DNA of 17,501 bases from DASYHS01 sp035998295 (GCF_035998295.1 NZ_DASYHS010000287.1:1-17501), one strand, 5' to 3'. Shown: positions 5,373-14,904, counted from the first letter of the stretch. Notes: generated by a model not told the origin, from the sequence alone. Made by a program: numbers and translations.

Positions 5373-7169
5373 GTGAGCGAAGCCGCCCCGGCCGCCCGGG
5401 CGCGCCGGCCCCTCGGGCCGCTGCGCCGTCTGCTGCCGTTCCTGGCGCCCTACCGCGCCCGCATCGCCGGCGCGCTGGTGGCGCTGATGGTGGCCGCGGG
5501 CACCGTGCTCGGCCTGGGGACCGGGCTGAGGGTCCTCGTCGACCGCGGCTTCGCGGCCGGCGACCCGGCGCTGCTCGACCGCGCGCTGCTGGTGCTGCTG
5601 GTCGTGATGGCGCTGCTCGCCGTCTCGACCTATGCGCGCTTCTATCTCGTCTCCTGGATCGGCGAGCGCGTGGTCGCCGACCTGCGCCGGACGGTGTTCG
5701 GCCACGTCGTGTCGCTCAGCCCCGGCTTCTTCGAGAGCATGCGCGCCGGCGACGTGCTGTCGCGCATGATGACGGACACGACGCTCCTGCAGTCGGTCGT
5801 CGGCTCGACGGTGTCGATCGCGTTGCGCAACCTGCTCCTGCTGGCCGGCGGGCTCGCGATGCTGCTGGTGACGAGCGCGAAGCTGACCGGCCTCGTGCTG
5901 CTGGTCGTCCCGGTCGTCGTCGTCCCGATCGTCGTCTTCGGGCGCAAGGTGCGCCGGCTCAGCCGCGCCAGCCAGGACCGCATCGCCGATGTCGGCTCGG
6001 CGGTCGAGGAGGTGCTGGGCGCCATCCGCACGGTCCAGGCCTACACCCGCGAGGAGCAGGAGCGGGACCGCTTCGCGGCAAGGGTCGAGGAGTCCTTCGC
6101 CGTCTCGGTCCGCCGCATCGCCACCCGCGCCCTGCTGACGGCGGTCGTGATCGTGCTCGTCTTCGGCGCGGTCGGCACGATCCTGTGGATCGGCGGGCAC
6201 GACGTCCTGGCCGGCCGGATCAGCGCGGGCGAGCTGTCGGCCTTCGTCTTCTACAGCGTGGTCGTCGCCGGCTCGGTCGGCGCGATCAGCGAGGTCGTGG
6301 GCGACCTGCAGCGCGCCGCGGGTGCTACCGAGCGGCTGTTCGAGCTGCTCGACACCGCCCCCGGCATCGCCGCACCGCCCGCCCCGGCGGCGCTGCCGGT
6401 GCCGCCCTCCGGCGCCCTCGCGTTCCGCGACGTGCGGTTCCACTATCCGTCCCGGCCCGACGCCGCCGCCCTCGAAGGCTTCTCCCTGGAGGTCGCGCCC
6501 GGCGAGACGGTGGCCCTGGTCGGGCCTTCGGGGGCCGGGAAGACGACGGTCTTCCAGCTCCTGCTGCGCTTCTACGACCCGCTGTCCGGCAGCGTCCTGC
6601 TCGACGGCGTCGACCTTCGCTCGGCCGACCCGGCCGACGTCAGGGCGCGCATCGGCCTCGTGCCCCAGGACCCGGTGCTGTTCTCCGCCAGTGCTGCGGA
6701 GAACATCCGCTACGGCCGCCCGGACGCCAGCGACGCCGAGGTGCGCCGCGCCGCCGAGGCGGCCCATGCGCTCGACTTCCTGGAGGCGCTCCCGGCGGGC
6801 CTCGACAGCCATCTCGGCGAGAAGGGCGTGCGCCTGTCCGGCGGCCAGCGCCAGCGCGTCGCGATCGCGCGCGCGATCCTGCGCGATCCGCCGCTCCTGC
6901 TGCTCGACGAGGCGACGAGCGCGCTCGATGCCGAGAGCGAGCGCGCCGTCCAGGCCGCGCTCGAGGGCTTGAAGAAGGGCCGGACCACGCTCATCATTGC
7001 CCATCGGCTGGCGACGGTGCAGAACGCCGACCGGATCGTGGTGATGGAGCGGGGCAGGGTGGTCGCGAGCGGCCGGCATGCCGAGCTGATCCGCCAGGGG
7101 GGCCTCTACGCGCGGCTGGCCTCCCTACAGTTCGACGCGGCGGGCCAGTTCGACGCGGCGGGATCATGA
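5373..7169 (+). CDS. ABC exporter half-transporter (fused membrane and ATPase domains), MsbA-related
   Basis: A type-I ABC exporter of 598 residues working as a homodimer in the inner membrane. Residues of about 25-300 form the six-helix membrane domain (LLPFLAPYRARIAGAL..., FYLVSWIGERVVADLRR, SPGFFESMRAGDVLSRMMTDT, VQAYTREEQE). The ATPase domain follows: Walker A GPSGAGKTT (about 383-391), Q-loop LVPQDPVLF, signature LSGGQRQR (about 488), Walker B LLLLDEATSALD (about 508) and H-loop IIAHRL. It resembles the MsbA_rel group, whose cargo is unproven; lipid or drug export are possible. GTG 5373 is chosen because the N-terminus fits relatives and a promoter lies just upstream; TTG 5349 is an alternative. 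The C-terminus carries a duplicated FDAAG segment. The next gene begins 11 bases downstream. Confidence 0.93.
   Translation: MSEAAPAARARRPLGPLRRLLPFLAPYRARIAGALVALMVAAGTVLGLGTGLRVLVDRGFAAGDPALLDRALLVLLVVMALLAVSTYARFYLVSWIGERVVADLRRTVFGHVVSLSPGFFESMRAGDVLSRMMTDTTLLQSVVGSTVSIALRNLLLLAGGLAMLLVTSAKLTGLVLLVVPVVVVPIVVFGRKVRRLSRASQDRIADVGSAVEEVLGAIRTVQAYTREEQERDRFAARVEESFAVSVRRIATRALLTAVVIVLVFGAVGTILWIGGHDVLAGRISAGELSAFVFYSVVVAGSVGAISEVVGDLQRAAGATERLFELLDTAPGIAAPPAPAALPVPPSGALAFRDVRFHYPSRPDAAALEGFSLEVAPGETVALVGPSGAGKTTVFQLLLRFYDPLSGSVLLDGVDLRSADPADVRARIGLVPQDPVLFSASAAENIRYGRPDASDAEVRRAAEAAHALDFLEALPAGLDSHLGEKGVRLSGGQRQRVAIARAILRDPPLLLLDEATSALDAESERAVQAALEGLKKGRTTLIIAHRLATVQNADRIVVMERGRVVASGRHAELIRQGGLYARLASLQFDAAGQFDAAGS
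7128..7162 (+). repeat. Exact 17-base direct repeat at the 3' end of the ABC exporter gene
   Basis: cagttcgacgcggcggg is present at 7128-7144 and 7146-7162, period 18, so it stays in frame and gives FDAAGQFDAAGS just before the stop. It is probably a recent slippage duplication extending the tail by six residues. Confidence 0.9.
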
Positions 7170-7179
7170 GGAGGACGGG

Positions 7180-7401
7180 ATGACTGGTGACGGACCCAGG
7201 ATTTCGCGGCCGGGCGGCCTCTCCGTCCGCCCCGACGCGCAGGCGCCGGCCCGGCGCGCGCCCGAGCCCCCGCCCGGGAGGAGCGCGCCGCGCGGCATGC
7301 GCATCCCGACCCTGCGCCAGCTCGCCGGCCTCCTCGTCGACGGCGTGCTGACCCTGCCGTCCAACTATCGCCGCGGAAGCTACCTCGACCTGCTGGTCTG
7401 A
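7180..7401 (+). CDS. Small hypothetical protein downstream of the ABC exporter
   Basis: Seventy-three residues that I do not recognise. The first half is rich in Pro, Arg and Ala and looks disordered. The second half, MRIPTLRQLAGLLVDGVLTLPSNYRR followed by GSYLDLLV, looks like a short amphipathic helix plus tail and could be the conserved part. ATG 7180 has a strong GGAGG at 7170-7174 with five bases of spacing, overlapping the end of the exporter gene, so the two are probably cotranscribed. An internal ATG at 7297 would give only the last 34 residues. A dispersed repeat begins 15 bases after the stop. Coding status is moderately supported by the ribosome site and context only. Confidence 0.55.
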   Translation: MTGDGPRISRPGGLSVRPDAQAPARRAPEPPPGRSAPRGMRIPTLRQLAGLLVDGVLTLPSNYRRGSYLDLLV

Positions 7402-7415
7402 GCCCGAACGTTAAG

Positions 7416-7473
7416 CCTCTTCCTGCGGGAGAGGGAGGGGCCCGCCGCGTAAAGCGGCGGGAGGGTGAGGGGG
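7416..7473 (+). repeat. Dispersed palindromic repeat, copy 1 (two hairpins plus GGGTGAGGGGG tail)
   Basis: Two consecutive hairpins: cctcttcc/gggagagg (7416-7423 with 7427-7434, one G-T pair) and cccgccgc/gcggcggg (7441-7448 with 7454-7461, loop gtaaa), then gagggtgaggggg. Copy 2 downstream has the same plan in reverse orientation. The pattern resembles intergenic repeats scattered through many proteobacterial genomes. The element follows the small ORF and may also end its transcript. Confidence 0.75.
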
Positions 7474-7496
7474 TACGCCCTCTCCGTTACTGAATC

Positions 7497-7560
7497 ACCC
7501 CATCCCCTCATCCTTCCCATGCTTGCGCATGGGCCCCTTCCTTCTCCCCAGGGGAGAAGG
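7497..7560 (-). repeat. Dispersed palindromic repeat, copy 2 (inverted relative to copy 1)
   Basis: Read on the minus strand it shows the same order as copy 1. First is a perfect 10-bp palindrome ccttctcccc/ggggagaagg (7560-7551 with 7549-7540), then gggcc, then gcatggg/cccatgc (7533-7527 with 7522-7516, loop of 4), then the AAGGATGAGGGG tail. Stem sequences differ from copy 1 but pairing is kept. A third, weaker fragment (ccctc...gaggg, near 7597-7615) may be a remnant. Confidence 0.75.
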
Positions 7561-7794
7561 AATGTTTCCGCATATCCTGGCGACGGCCATCTGAAACTCC
7601 CTCCCGCGCAAGAGGGGCACTTCCCCCCGCTGCCCCAGCCGCAACGAACGCCGGATTGCTTTTGCCGTATCCCCATGACAGGCTTTTTGTCAGCGGATGT
7701 ACTCGGGCGGCCGATCGCCGCCCGCGATGCCGGCCGGCCCAGAAGAACACGATCGACCGCTAGGGTCGGCACAGAAATGGGAGGAACGCTCTTC
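7561..7794 (+). promoter_or_regulatory. Upstream region of the xyl-type importer operon, with candidate operators
   Basis: No gene is convincing between 7402 and 7794. After the two repeats, this part contains a dyad tgaca-N7-tgtca (7676-7692), a 7-bp hairpin cgggcgg/ccgcccg (7704-7710 with 7718-7724) and a dyad cgacc-N5-ggtcg (7754-7768). No -35/-10 pair fits well. The dyads are plausible sites for a sugar-responsive regulator, but this is inferred from position only. Confidence 0.35.
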
Positions 7795-8832
<1,038 letters not shown>

Positions 8833-8859
8833 AGGCTGCGTGTCAGTGACCGGCAACGG

Positions 8860-8890
8860 CCGCCGCCCCCGCCGGGAGCGGGGGCGGCGG
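8860..8890 (+). promoter_or_regulatory. 13-bp intercistronic hairpin between xylF and xylH
   Basis: ccgccgcccccgc (8860-8872) pairs perfectly with 8878-8890 around a CGGGA loop. It starts 27 bases after the xylF stop and ends just before the AGGAGG of xylH (8894-8899). There is no U-run. In sugar ABC operons such hairpins commonly protect the binding-protein mRNA from 3' exonucleases or partly block readthrough, giving excess binding protein. Confidence 0.72.
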
Positions 8891-8907
8891 AGCAGGAGGC
8901 GACGGCC

Positions 8908-10134
8908 ATGACGGCGACCACTCCAGCCTCGGCGACGCGGCCCGACGGGCAAGGCGTCGTCCAGACCCTCGGCGTCGACACCCGCATGCTCGCCATGATC
9001 GGGGCGCTGGGCGCGATCTGGATCGTCTTCGACCTCGTCACCGGCGGGCTGTTCCTGACGCCGCGCAACCTGTGGAACCTCGCGGTCCAGACCGCCTCCG
9101 TCGCGACCATGGCGACCGGCATGGTGCTGGTGATCGTGTCGCGCAACATCGACCTCTCGGTCGGGTCGCTGCTCGGCCTGGTCGGGATGACGATCGCGGT
9201 CCTCCAGACGCGGGTGTTCCCGGTCGACGCCGCCTGGGGCTGGATGGCGGCGCTGCTGGGCGGCGCGCTCCTCGCCGGCTGCATCGGCGCGATGCAGGGC
9301 TGGTGGGTCGCCTATCGCGGCGTGCCGGCCTTCATCGTGACGCTGGCCGGGCTGCTGATCTATCGCGGGCTGGCGTGGTGGATGACCAGCGGCCAGACGG
9401 TCGCGCCGCTGAACCCGACCTTCGAGCTGATCGGCGGCGGGCTCGACGGCTCGATCGGCGCGTTCTGGTCCTGGGCGCTCGGCGTCGCGGCCGTCGTGGC
9501 CCTGTGCGTGCGCAGCGTCCTGGCCCGGCGGCGGCGCGCGGGGTTCGGCTTCCCGGTGCGCCCGCTCTGGGCCGAGCTGACGGTGCTGGCGGCACAGGTG
9601 GTCCCGGTGATCGCCTTCGTGATGGTGATGAACGCCTATCTGCAGCCGCGCACGGACGTACCGATGGGCATCCCGATCCCGGTGCTGATCGTGATCGCGG
9701 TGACGCTCGTCATGACCTTCGTCGCGACCCGCACCCGCTTCGGGCGCTACGTCTACGCGATCGGCGGCAACCCGGAGGCGGCCGAGCTGTCCGGCATCAA
9801 CGTGCGGCGCATCATCGTCTGGGTGTTCGTCCTGATGGGCGTGCTGGTGTCGATCGGCGCCGCGATCGCGACCGCCCGCCTCAAGGCCGGGCTGAACGCG
9901 ACCGGCGAGCTGGACGAGCTTCGGGTCATCGCCGCCGCCGTGATCGGCGGGACGTCGCTCGCGGGCGGCGTCGGGACCATCTTCGGCGCCGTCCTGGGCG
10001 CCCTGACGATGCAGAGCCTCCAGTCCGGCATGGTGCTGCTCGGCCTGCCGAGCCCGATGCAGAACGTCGTGATCGGGCTGGTGCTGGTCGCGGCCGTGTG
10101 GCTGGACCAGTCCTACCGCCGCGGGAGGCTGTGA
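8908..10134 (+). CDS. xylH: Sugar ABC transporter permease, XylH type
   Basis: An inner-membrane permease of 408 residues in the RbsC/XylH/AraH family, with roughly ten hydrophobic helices. The family signature VSRNIDLSVGSLLGLVGM lies near residues 73-90. The later ATRTRFGRYVYAIGGNPEAAELSGI is the cytoplasmic coupling loop that contacts the ATPase, and IGGTSLAGGVGTIFGAVLGAL is the conserved C-terminal helix pair. The long segment with TLAGLLIYRGLAWWMTSGQTVAPL is typical of XylH. ATG 8908 has AGGAGG eight bases upstream. Its stop is one base before the xylG ATG. The permease would form a dimer with two XylG subunits. Confidence 0.93.
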   Translation: MTATTPASATRPDGQGVVQTLGVDTRMLAMIGALGAIWIVFDLVTGGLFLTPRNLWNLAVQTASVATMATGMVLVIVSRNIDLSVGSLLGLVGMTIAVLQTRVFPVDAAWGWMAALLGGALLAGCIGAMQGWWVAYRGVPAFIVTLAGLLIYRGLAWWMTSGQTVAPLNPTFELIGGGLDGSIGAFWSWALGVAAVVALCVRSVLARRRRAGFGFPVRPLWAELTVLAAQVVPVIAFVMVMNAYLQPRTDVPMGIPIPVLIVIAVTLVMTFVATRTRFGRYVYAIGGNPEAAELSGINVRRIIVWVFVLMGVLVSIGAAIATARLKAGLNATGELDELRVIAAAVIGGTSLAGGVGTIFGAVLGALTMQSLQSGMVLLGLPSPMQNVVIGLVLVAAVWLDQSYRRGRL

Positions 10135-10135
10135 C

Positions 10136-10891
<756 letters not shown>

Positions 10892-10903
<12 letters not shown>

Positions 10904-11077
10904 ACCGTCTACCGAGGTGAAATCGCCGGCCGGCCAGCGGTATGGTGGACCCTTCCGCACGCAGCCTTGTTCCCATCACGGCGGGAAGGCGGTGCTGTCG
11001 GCCGCCGGCCCGTGCCCGTACGGTACGGCGCGCCCGCCACGCCGCCGGCGGCACCCCTCAGCCTCGCGAGAGTTCGG
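10892..11077 (+). other. Spacer between xylG and the hybrid kinase with small repeats and palindromes
   Basis: accgtcta occurs twice with period 12 (10892-10899 and 10904-10911), straddling the xylG stop. A perfect dyad ccgtac-g-gtacgg lies at 11016-11028 and the self-complementary gccgccggcggc at 11041-11052. No intrinsic terminator and no clear promoter pair was seen. The dyads could be operators for the kinase gene. Confidence 0.4.
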
Positions 11078-13276
11078 TTGCAGCACGTAGTCAGACCCGA
11101 GCCGACACCGAGGCGCCGCGGCGATGCGGCCCTCGATTTCCTGACCGGCGGCGGCGAGATGGGCGCGCTGATGCGCTCCCACGACTGGACCCGGTCGCCC
11201 CTCGGCCTGCCGGAGCGCTGGCCCCAGTCCCTGCGCTCGATCGTCGGCCTGCTGCTCAACTCCAAGTTCCCGATGTTCCTGGTCTGGGGGCCGGAGCTGG
11301 CCTTCCTCTACAACGACGGCTACCGCCCGATCTTCGGGGGCAAGCACCCGGCGGCCTTGGGACGGCCCTTCGCGCAGGTGTGGTCGGAGATATGGGACGA
11401 CATCCGCCCGCTCGTCGACCGCGCGCTCGCGGGCGAGGCGACCTTCCACGAGAACCTGCCCCTGACCATGACGCGCAACGGCTACCCGGAGGAGGTCTAC
11501 TTCACCTTCTCCTACAGCCCCGTGCGCGACGAGGCCGGCGGCGTGGCGGGCATGTTCTGCGCCTGCACGGAAACCACGGAGAAGGTCCTGGCGGAGCGCC
11601 AGCTTCGCGCGACCGAGGCCGAGCTGCGCAAGGCCAACAATGCCCTGGAGGTCGAGCGGGAGCTGGTGAAGGAAGCCAACACCCGGCTCTCGGACGAGGG
11701 CGACAGGCTACGCGACCTGTTCCGGCAGGCGCCCGGCTTCATGGCCGTCCTGCGCGGCCCCGACCATGTCTTCGAGCTCGTGAACGACGCCTTCTTCCAG
11801 CTCGTCGGTCACCGCGAGATCGAGGGCAGGGTGGTGCGCGAGGCCCTGCCCGAGCTGGAGGGCCAGGGCTTCTTCGAGCTGCTGGACAGGGTCTATGCGA
11901 CCGACGAGCCCTTCGTCGGCGAGAGCATGCGCATCGAGTTCCAGCGGCGTCCCGGCGCGGCCCCGGAGGAACGCTTCGTCGACTTCGTCTACCAGCCGAT
12001 CCGGGGCGCGGACGGGCAGGTCGTCGGCATCTTCGTCGAGGGCAGCGACGTCAGCCAGGCCAAGCGGGCGAAGGACGAGCTGCAGCGCCTCAACGAGACC
12101 TTGGAGGAACGCGTCGCCGCCCGCACCGTCGAGCGCGAACGGGCGGAGGCGGAGCTGCGCCACGCCCAGAAGATGGAGGCGGTCGGCCAGCTCACCGGCG
12201 GGGTCGCGCACGACTTCAACAACCTGCTCCAGGCGCTGACCGGCTGCCTCCAGATGATCGAGCGGCGCGCGCCGACGCCGCAGGTCCAGCCGCTGGTGGA
12301 GGCGGGGCAGCAGGCGATCGACCGCGGTGCCCGGCTGGTGCAGCAGCTGATGGCCTTCGCGCGCCGGCAGAACCTGCAGCCCGAGGCGGTCGACGTGCGC
12401 GACCGCATCCTGGGCATGTCCGAGCTGCTGGCCCGCGCGCTGCGGGCCGACATCTCCGTGGAGACCATGTCCGACCCGGAGCTGTGGCCCGTCGAGGTGG
12501 ACCCGACCCAGCTCGAGCTGGCGATCATCAACCTGGCCGTCAACGCGCGCGATGCGATGCCGGGGGGCGGCCGGCTGCGCATCGAGACGCGCAACGTCCC
12601 GGGCTCGGGCCACGCCGGCGGCCCAGGTGCCGGCGACCCGGGTGCCGGCGACATGGTGCGCATCGGGATCTCGGACACCGGCTCGGGCATGGAGCCCGAG
12701 ATCCTGGCCCGGGTCTTCGAGCCGTTCTTCACCACCAAGGAGGTCGGCAAGGGCTCCGGTCTCGGCCTGGCCCAGGTCTACGGCTTCGCGCGCCAGTCCG
12801 GCGGAAGGGTGGAGATCGACAGCGAGCCCGGCAGGGGGACGCGGGTGAACCTGTTCCTGCCGCGCACCGCGAAGCCCCTGGCCCATGCCGCGCCGCCGGG
12901 CCGTCCGGCCGAGGGGGCGACGCGGGACCTCCGGGTGCTCCTCGTGGAGGACGATCCCATCGTCGGCAACATGGTCGCGGCCGCGCTCGAGGACGTGGGC
13001 TACCGCGTCGTCAGGACCGCGCAGGCGACGGAGGCGCTGGCGGTCCTGTCGTCGGGCGGGCGCGTGGACCTGCTGTTCAGCGACATCGTGATGCCCGGCG
13101 AGATGAGCGGCCTGGACCTCGCGAACGAGGCGCGCCGGCGGCGGCCCGGCCTGCCGGTCGTGCTGACGACGGGCTACAGCGAGGAGGTGGCCCGCGCCGA
13201 AGGGGTGCGCGTGCTGCGCAAGCCCTACCGGATCGCGGCGCTGGTGGAGATCCTGGAGGCCGCGCTGCGCGCGTGA
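11078..13276 (+). CDS. Hybrid sensor histidine kinase with two PAS domains and a C-terminal receiver
   Basis: A protein of 732 residues without membrane segments, so probably a cytoplasmic sensor. The N-terminal FLTGGGEMGALMRSHDWTRSPLGLPERWPQSL begins the first PAS region, to about residue 170. A helical linker (about 175-210) leads to a second PAS (about 212-335, LFRQAPGFMAVLRGPDHVFELVNDAF). HisKA carries the phospho-His H378 in GGVAHDFNNLLQ. The ATPase part has N-box NLAVNARDAM, G1 DTGSGM and G2 GSGLGL. The receiver (from about 617) has VEDD, phospho-Asp D669 in LFSDIVMPG and Lys in LRKPYR, all intact. TTG 11078 is chosen because similarity to relatives starts near FLTGGGEMG; TTG 10967, GTG 11012 and ATG 11159 are alternatives. 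The signal and partner are unknown. Confidence 0.88.
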   Translation: MQHVVRPEPTPRRRGDAALDFLTGGGEMGALMRSHDWTRSPLGLPERWPQSLRSIVGLLLNSKFPMFLVWGPELAFLYNDGYRPIFGGKHPAALGRPFAQVWSEIWDDIRPLVDRALAGEATFHENLPLTMTRNGYPEEVYFTFSYSPVRDEAGGVAGMFCACTETTEKVLAERQLRATEAELRKANNALEVERELVKEANTRLSDEGDRLRDLFRQAPGFMAVLRGPDHVFELVNDAFFQLVGHREIEGRVVREALPELEGQGFFELLDRVYATDEPFVGESMRIEFQRRPGAAPEERFVDFVYQPIRGADGQVVGIFVEGSDVSQAKRAKDELQRLNETLEERVAARTVERERAEAELRHAQKMEAVGQLTGGVAHDFNNLLQALTGCLQMIERRAPTPQVQPLVEAGQQAIDRGARLVQQLMAFARRQNLQPEAVDVRDRILGMSELLARALRADISVETMSDPELWPVEVDPTQLELAIINLAVNARDAMPGGGRLRIETRNVPGSGHAGGPGAGDPGAGDMVRIGISDTGSGMEPEILARVFEPFFTTKEVGKGSGLGLAQVYGFARQSGGRVEIDSEPGRGTRVNLFLPRTAKPLAHAAPPGRPAEGATRDLRVLLVEDDPIVGNMVAAALEDVGYRVVRTAQATEALAVLSSGGRVDLLFSDIVMPGEMSGLDLANEARRRRPGLPVVLTTGYSEEVARAEGVRVLRKPYRIAALVEILEAALRA
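12623..12652 (+). repeat. In-frame 15-base tandem repeat in the kinase ATPase domain
   Basis: Two near-identical units (one base different) encode PGAGD-PGAGD at residues about 516-525, between the N-box and G1 box. They lengthen a surface loop between two strands and are unlikely to affect the core. Confidence 0.8.
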
Positions 13277-13292
13277 GGCTGCCATACCGCCG

Positions 13293-14792
13293 TCAGTCCG
13301 TCGCTCCCGCCGCGATCAGCCGGGACAGCTCCGGGGCCGACAGTGGCAGCTGGGCTGCCCGGCAGCGCGCCGTGCGCGCCGCGTGGCGCAGCGCGGGGCT
13401 GATCCGGTCGGCCACCAGGACGGCCGGCAGGGCCGCGCCGAAGCGTGCCCGCGCATGGGCCACCGCTTCGGTCCCGAAGCTCCCGCCGTCCAGCGCGCGT
13501 CCGGCCACGACCAGCAGCGGCGCCTCGCGCATCCGCCCGAGCACTCCGGACAGCTCGCCCAGGTTCCCGGCTTCGACCGCCTCCAGGCCGAGCTGGGCCA
13601 GCGCCGGCAGCACGCGCCCGCGCAGGGGCTCGCCGCCGACCATCAGGACCGCGCGGTGGCGCCGCTCCAGCCTCGGCAGCATCGGTTCGCCGGTCCATTC
13701 CGGCGTGGCGAGCGGCACCGTGACCGAGAAGACCGAGCCCGAGCCGGGGACGGAGCGCAGGCCGACCCGGTGGTCTAGCAGGGCCGCCAGCCGCATCACG
13801 ATGGCGAGGCCCAGGCCGAAGCCGCCGGCCTCGCGGGACGCCTCGGCGCCGAGCCGCTGGAACTCCGTGAAGACGGTCTCCCGGTCGGCCTCGGGGATGC
13901 CGGGACCGGTGTCGGCGACCTGGATCTCGACCGCTCCGGGCCGGCGCCGGCAGCCGAGCACGACCCCGCCCGTCTCGGTGTAGGCTATGGCGTTGGACAG
14001 CAGGTTGCGCAGGATGCGGGCCAGCAGATGCGCGTCGCTCGCGACGGTGACGGAGGTCGCGACCACGCGCAGCCGCAGGCCCTTCGCCTCTGCCCGGGGC
14101 GCGAACTCGGCCGCCAGCTCCGCCAGCAGGTCGCCGAGCTTGACGGGGCCGGGGCGGGGATGCTCGGTCATCGCCTCGATCTGCGACAGCGTCAGCAGCT
14201 CGCCGACGATGCGCTCGATCGCCTGGAGCGCGCGTCCCGCGGCGGCCGCGGCGTCGCCGGCCCGCTGGTCCCGCCCGAGCCGGCGCCTCAGCACCTCCAG
14301 GAACAGGGCCGCGGCCTGCAGCGGCTGGCGCAGGTCGTGGCATGCCGACGCGAGAAGGCGGGCCTTGGCGACCACCGCCGCCTTCAGCGCGTCGCGCATC
14401 TGCGTCTGGGCGGTCACGTCGCCCGCGACCATGAACAGGTAGGGCAGGCCGCTGGGGCTGTCCTCGGCCACGAAGCGCCGGGCGAGCAGATGGCGGGTTC
14501 CGCCCGCGGCCGGCAGCTCCTCCTCCGAGTCCGAGAAGCGGGGGATGCGCGGCACGCCTTCCTCCCGGCTGCGGAGCAGCTCGGCCAGCGGGGGCGGCAG
14601 CAGCTCGGCGTCGGTCCGGCCGACCAGCAGGTCCCGTTCCAGGCCGAGCATTTCCGCCCAGGTCCGGCTCGCGGCGACGTATCGGCCAAGCTCGTCCTTG
14701 ATGTGGAACAGCAGCGGCGCGTCTTCGAGGAGCGTGCCCAGCAGCCGGGCGACCAGGGGGTCGTCCGCTCGCCGGGGTTCCTGAACGGACAT
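13293..14792 (-). CDS. PAS sensor histidine kinase with degenerate C-terminal receiver
   Basis: A cytoplasmic kinase of 499 residues. The N-terminal PAS is at about 15-130 (LLEDAPLLFHIKDELGRYVAAS to GDVTAQTQ). HisKA has the uncommon H-box SACHDLRQPLQAAALF with phospho-His H152, known from hybrid kinases of the NahK-like kind. The ATPase part has NLLSNAIAYT, DTGPGIP and GFGLGLAI, all intact. After about residue 380 a receiver-like domain follows (HRAVLMVGGEPLRGRVLPALAQLG...), but the acidic pair is GG, the phospho-Asp position is Ala (LLVVAGRALDGG) and the Lys position is Leu (LPLSAPEL), so it cannot be phosphorylated in the normal way. ATG 14792 has AGGA seven bases upstream. The gene converges on the hybrid kinase with only 16 bases between stops. 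Confidence 0.88.
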   Translation of the reverse strand: MSVQEPRRADDPLVARLLGTLLEDAPLLFHIKDELGRYVAASRTWAEMLGLERDLLVGRTDAELLPPPLAELLRSREEGVPRIPRFSDSEEELPAAGGTRHLLARRFVAEDSPSGLPYLFMVAGDVTAQTQMRDALKAAVVAKARLLASACHDLRQPLQAAALFLEVLRRRLGRDQRAGDAAAAAGRALQAIERIVGELLTLSQIEAMTEHPRPGPVKLGDLLAELAAEFAPRAEAKGLRLRVVATSVTVASDAHLLARILRNLLSNAIAYTETGGVVLGCRRRPGAVEIQVADTGPGIPEADRETVFTEFQRLGAEASREAGGFGLGLAIVMRLAALLDHRVGLRSVPGSGSVFSVTVPLATPEWTGEPMLPRLERRHRAVLMVGGEPLRGRVLPALAQLGLEAVEAGNLGELSGVLGRMREAPLLVVAGRALDGGSFGTEAVAHARARFGAALPAVLVADRISPALRHAARTARCRAAQLPLSAPELSRLIAAGATD

Positions 14793-14904
14793 GCCGGAAT
14801 CCTGTGATGGCTTCGGACACACCGATCATCGGGGCGGCACGGGGGCGCGACAATCGTGTCATCGGGTATGCGCGATGGCTTGTCGGCTAGCCTCTGCCCG
14901 GAAG

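Noticed and set aside
5183..7183. 666-residue plus-strand frame overlapping the ABC exporter
   Set aside because: A shifted-frame shadow; the exporter frame contains all Walker, signature and membrane segments.
7416..7560. Possible CRISPR or attachment site in the repeat region
   Set aside because: Only two copies in opposite orientation, no regular spacers and no cas or integrase gene; it fits dispersed palindromic repeats.
10942..13983. 1013-residue open frame on the plus strand overlapping both kinases
   Set aside because: It is Arg/Pro/Gly-rich with no domain, and runs in the wrong frame through the hybrid kinase and antisense through the second kinase.
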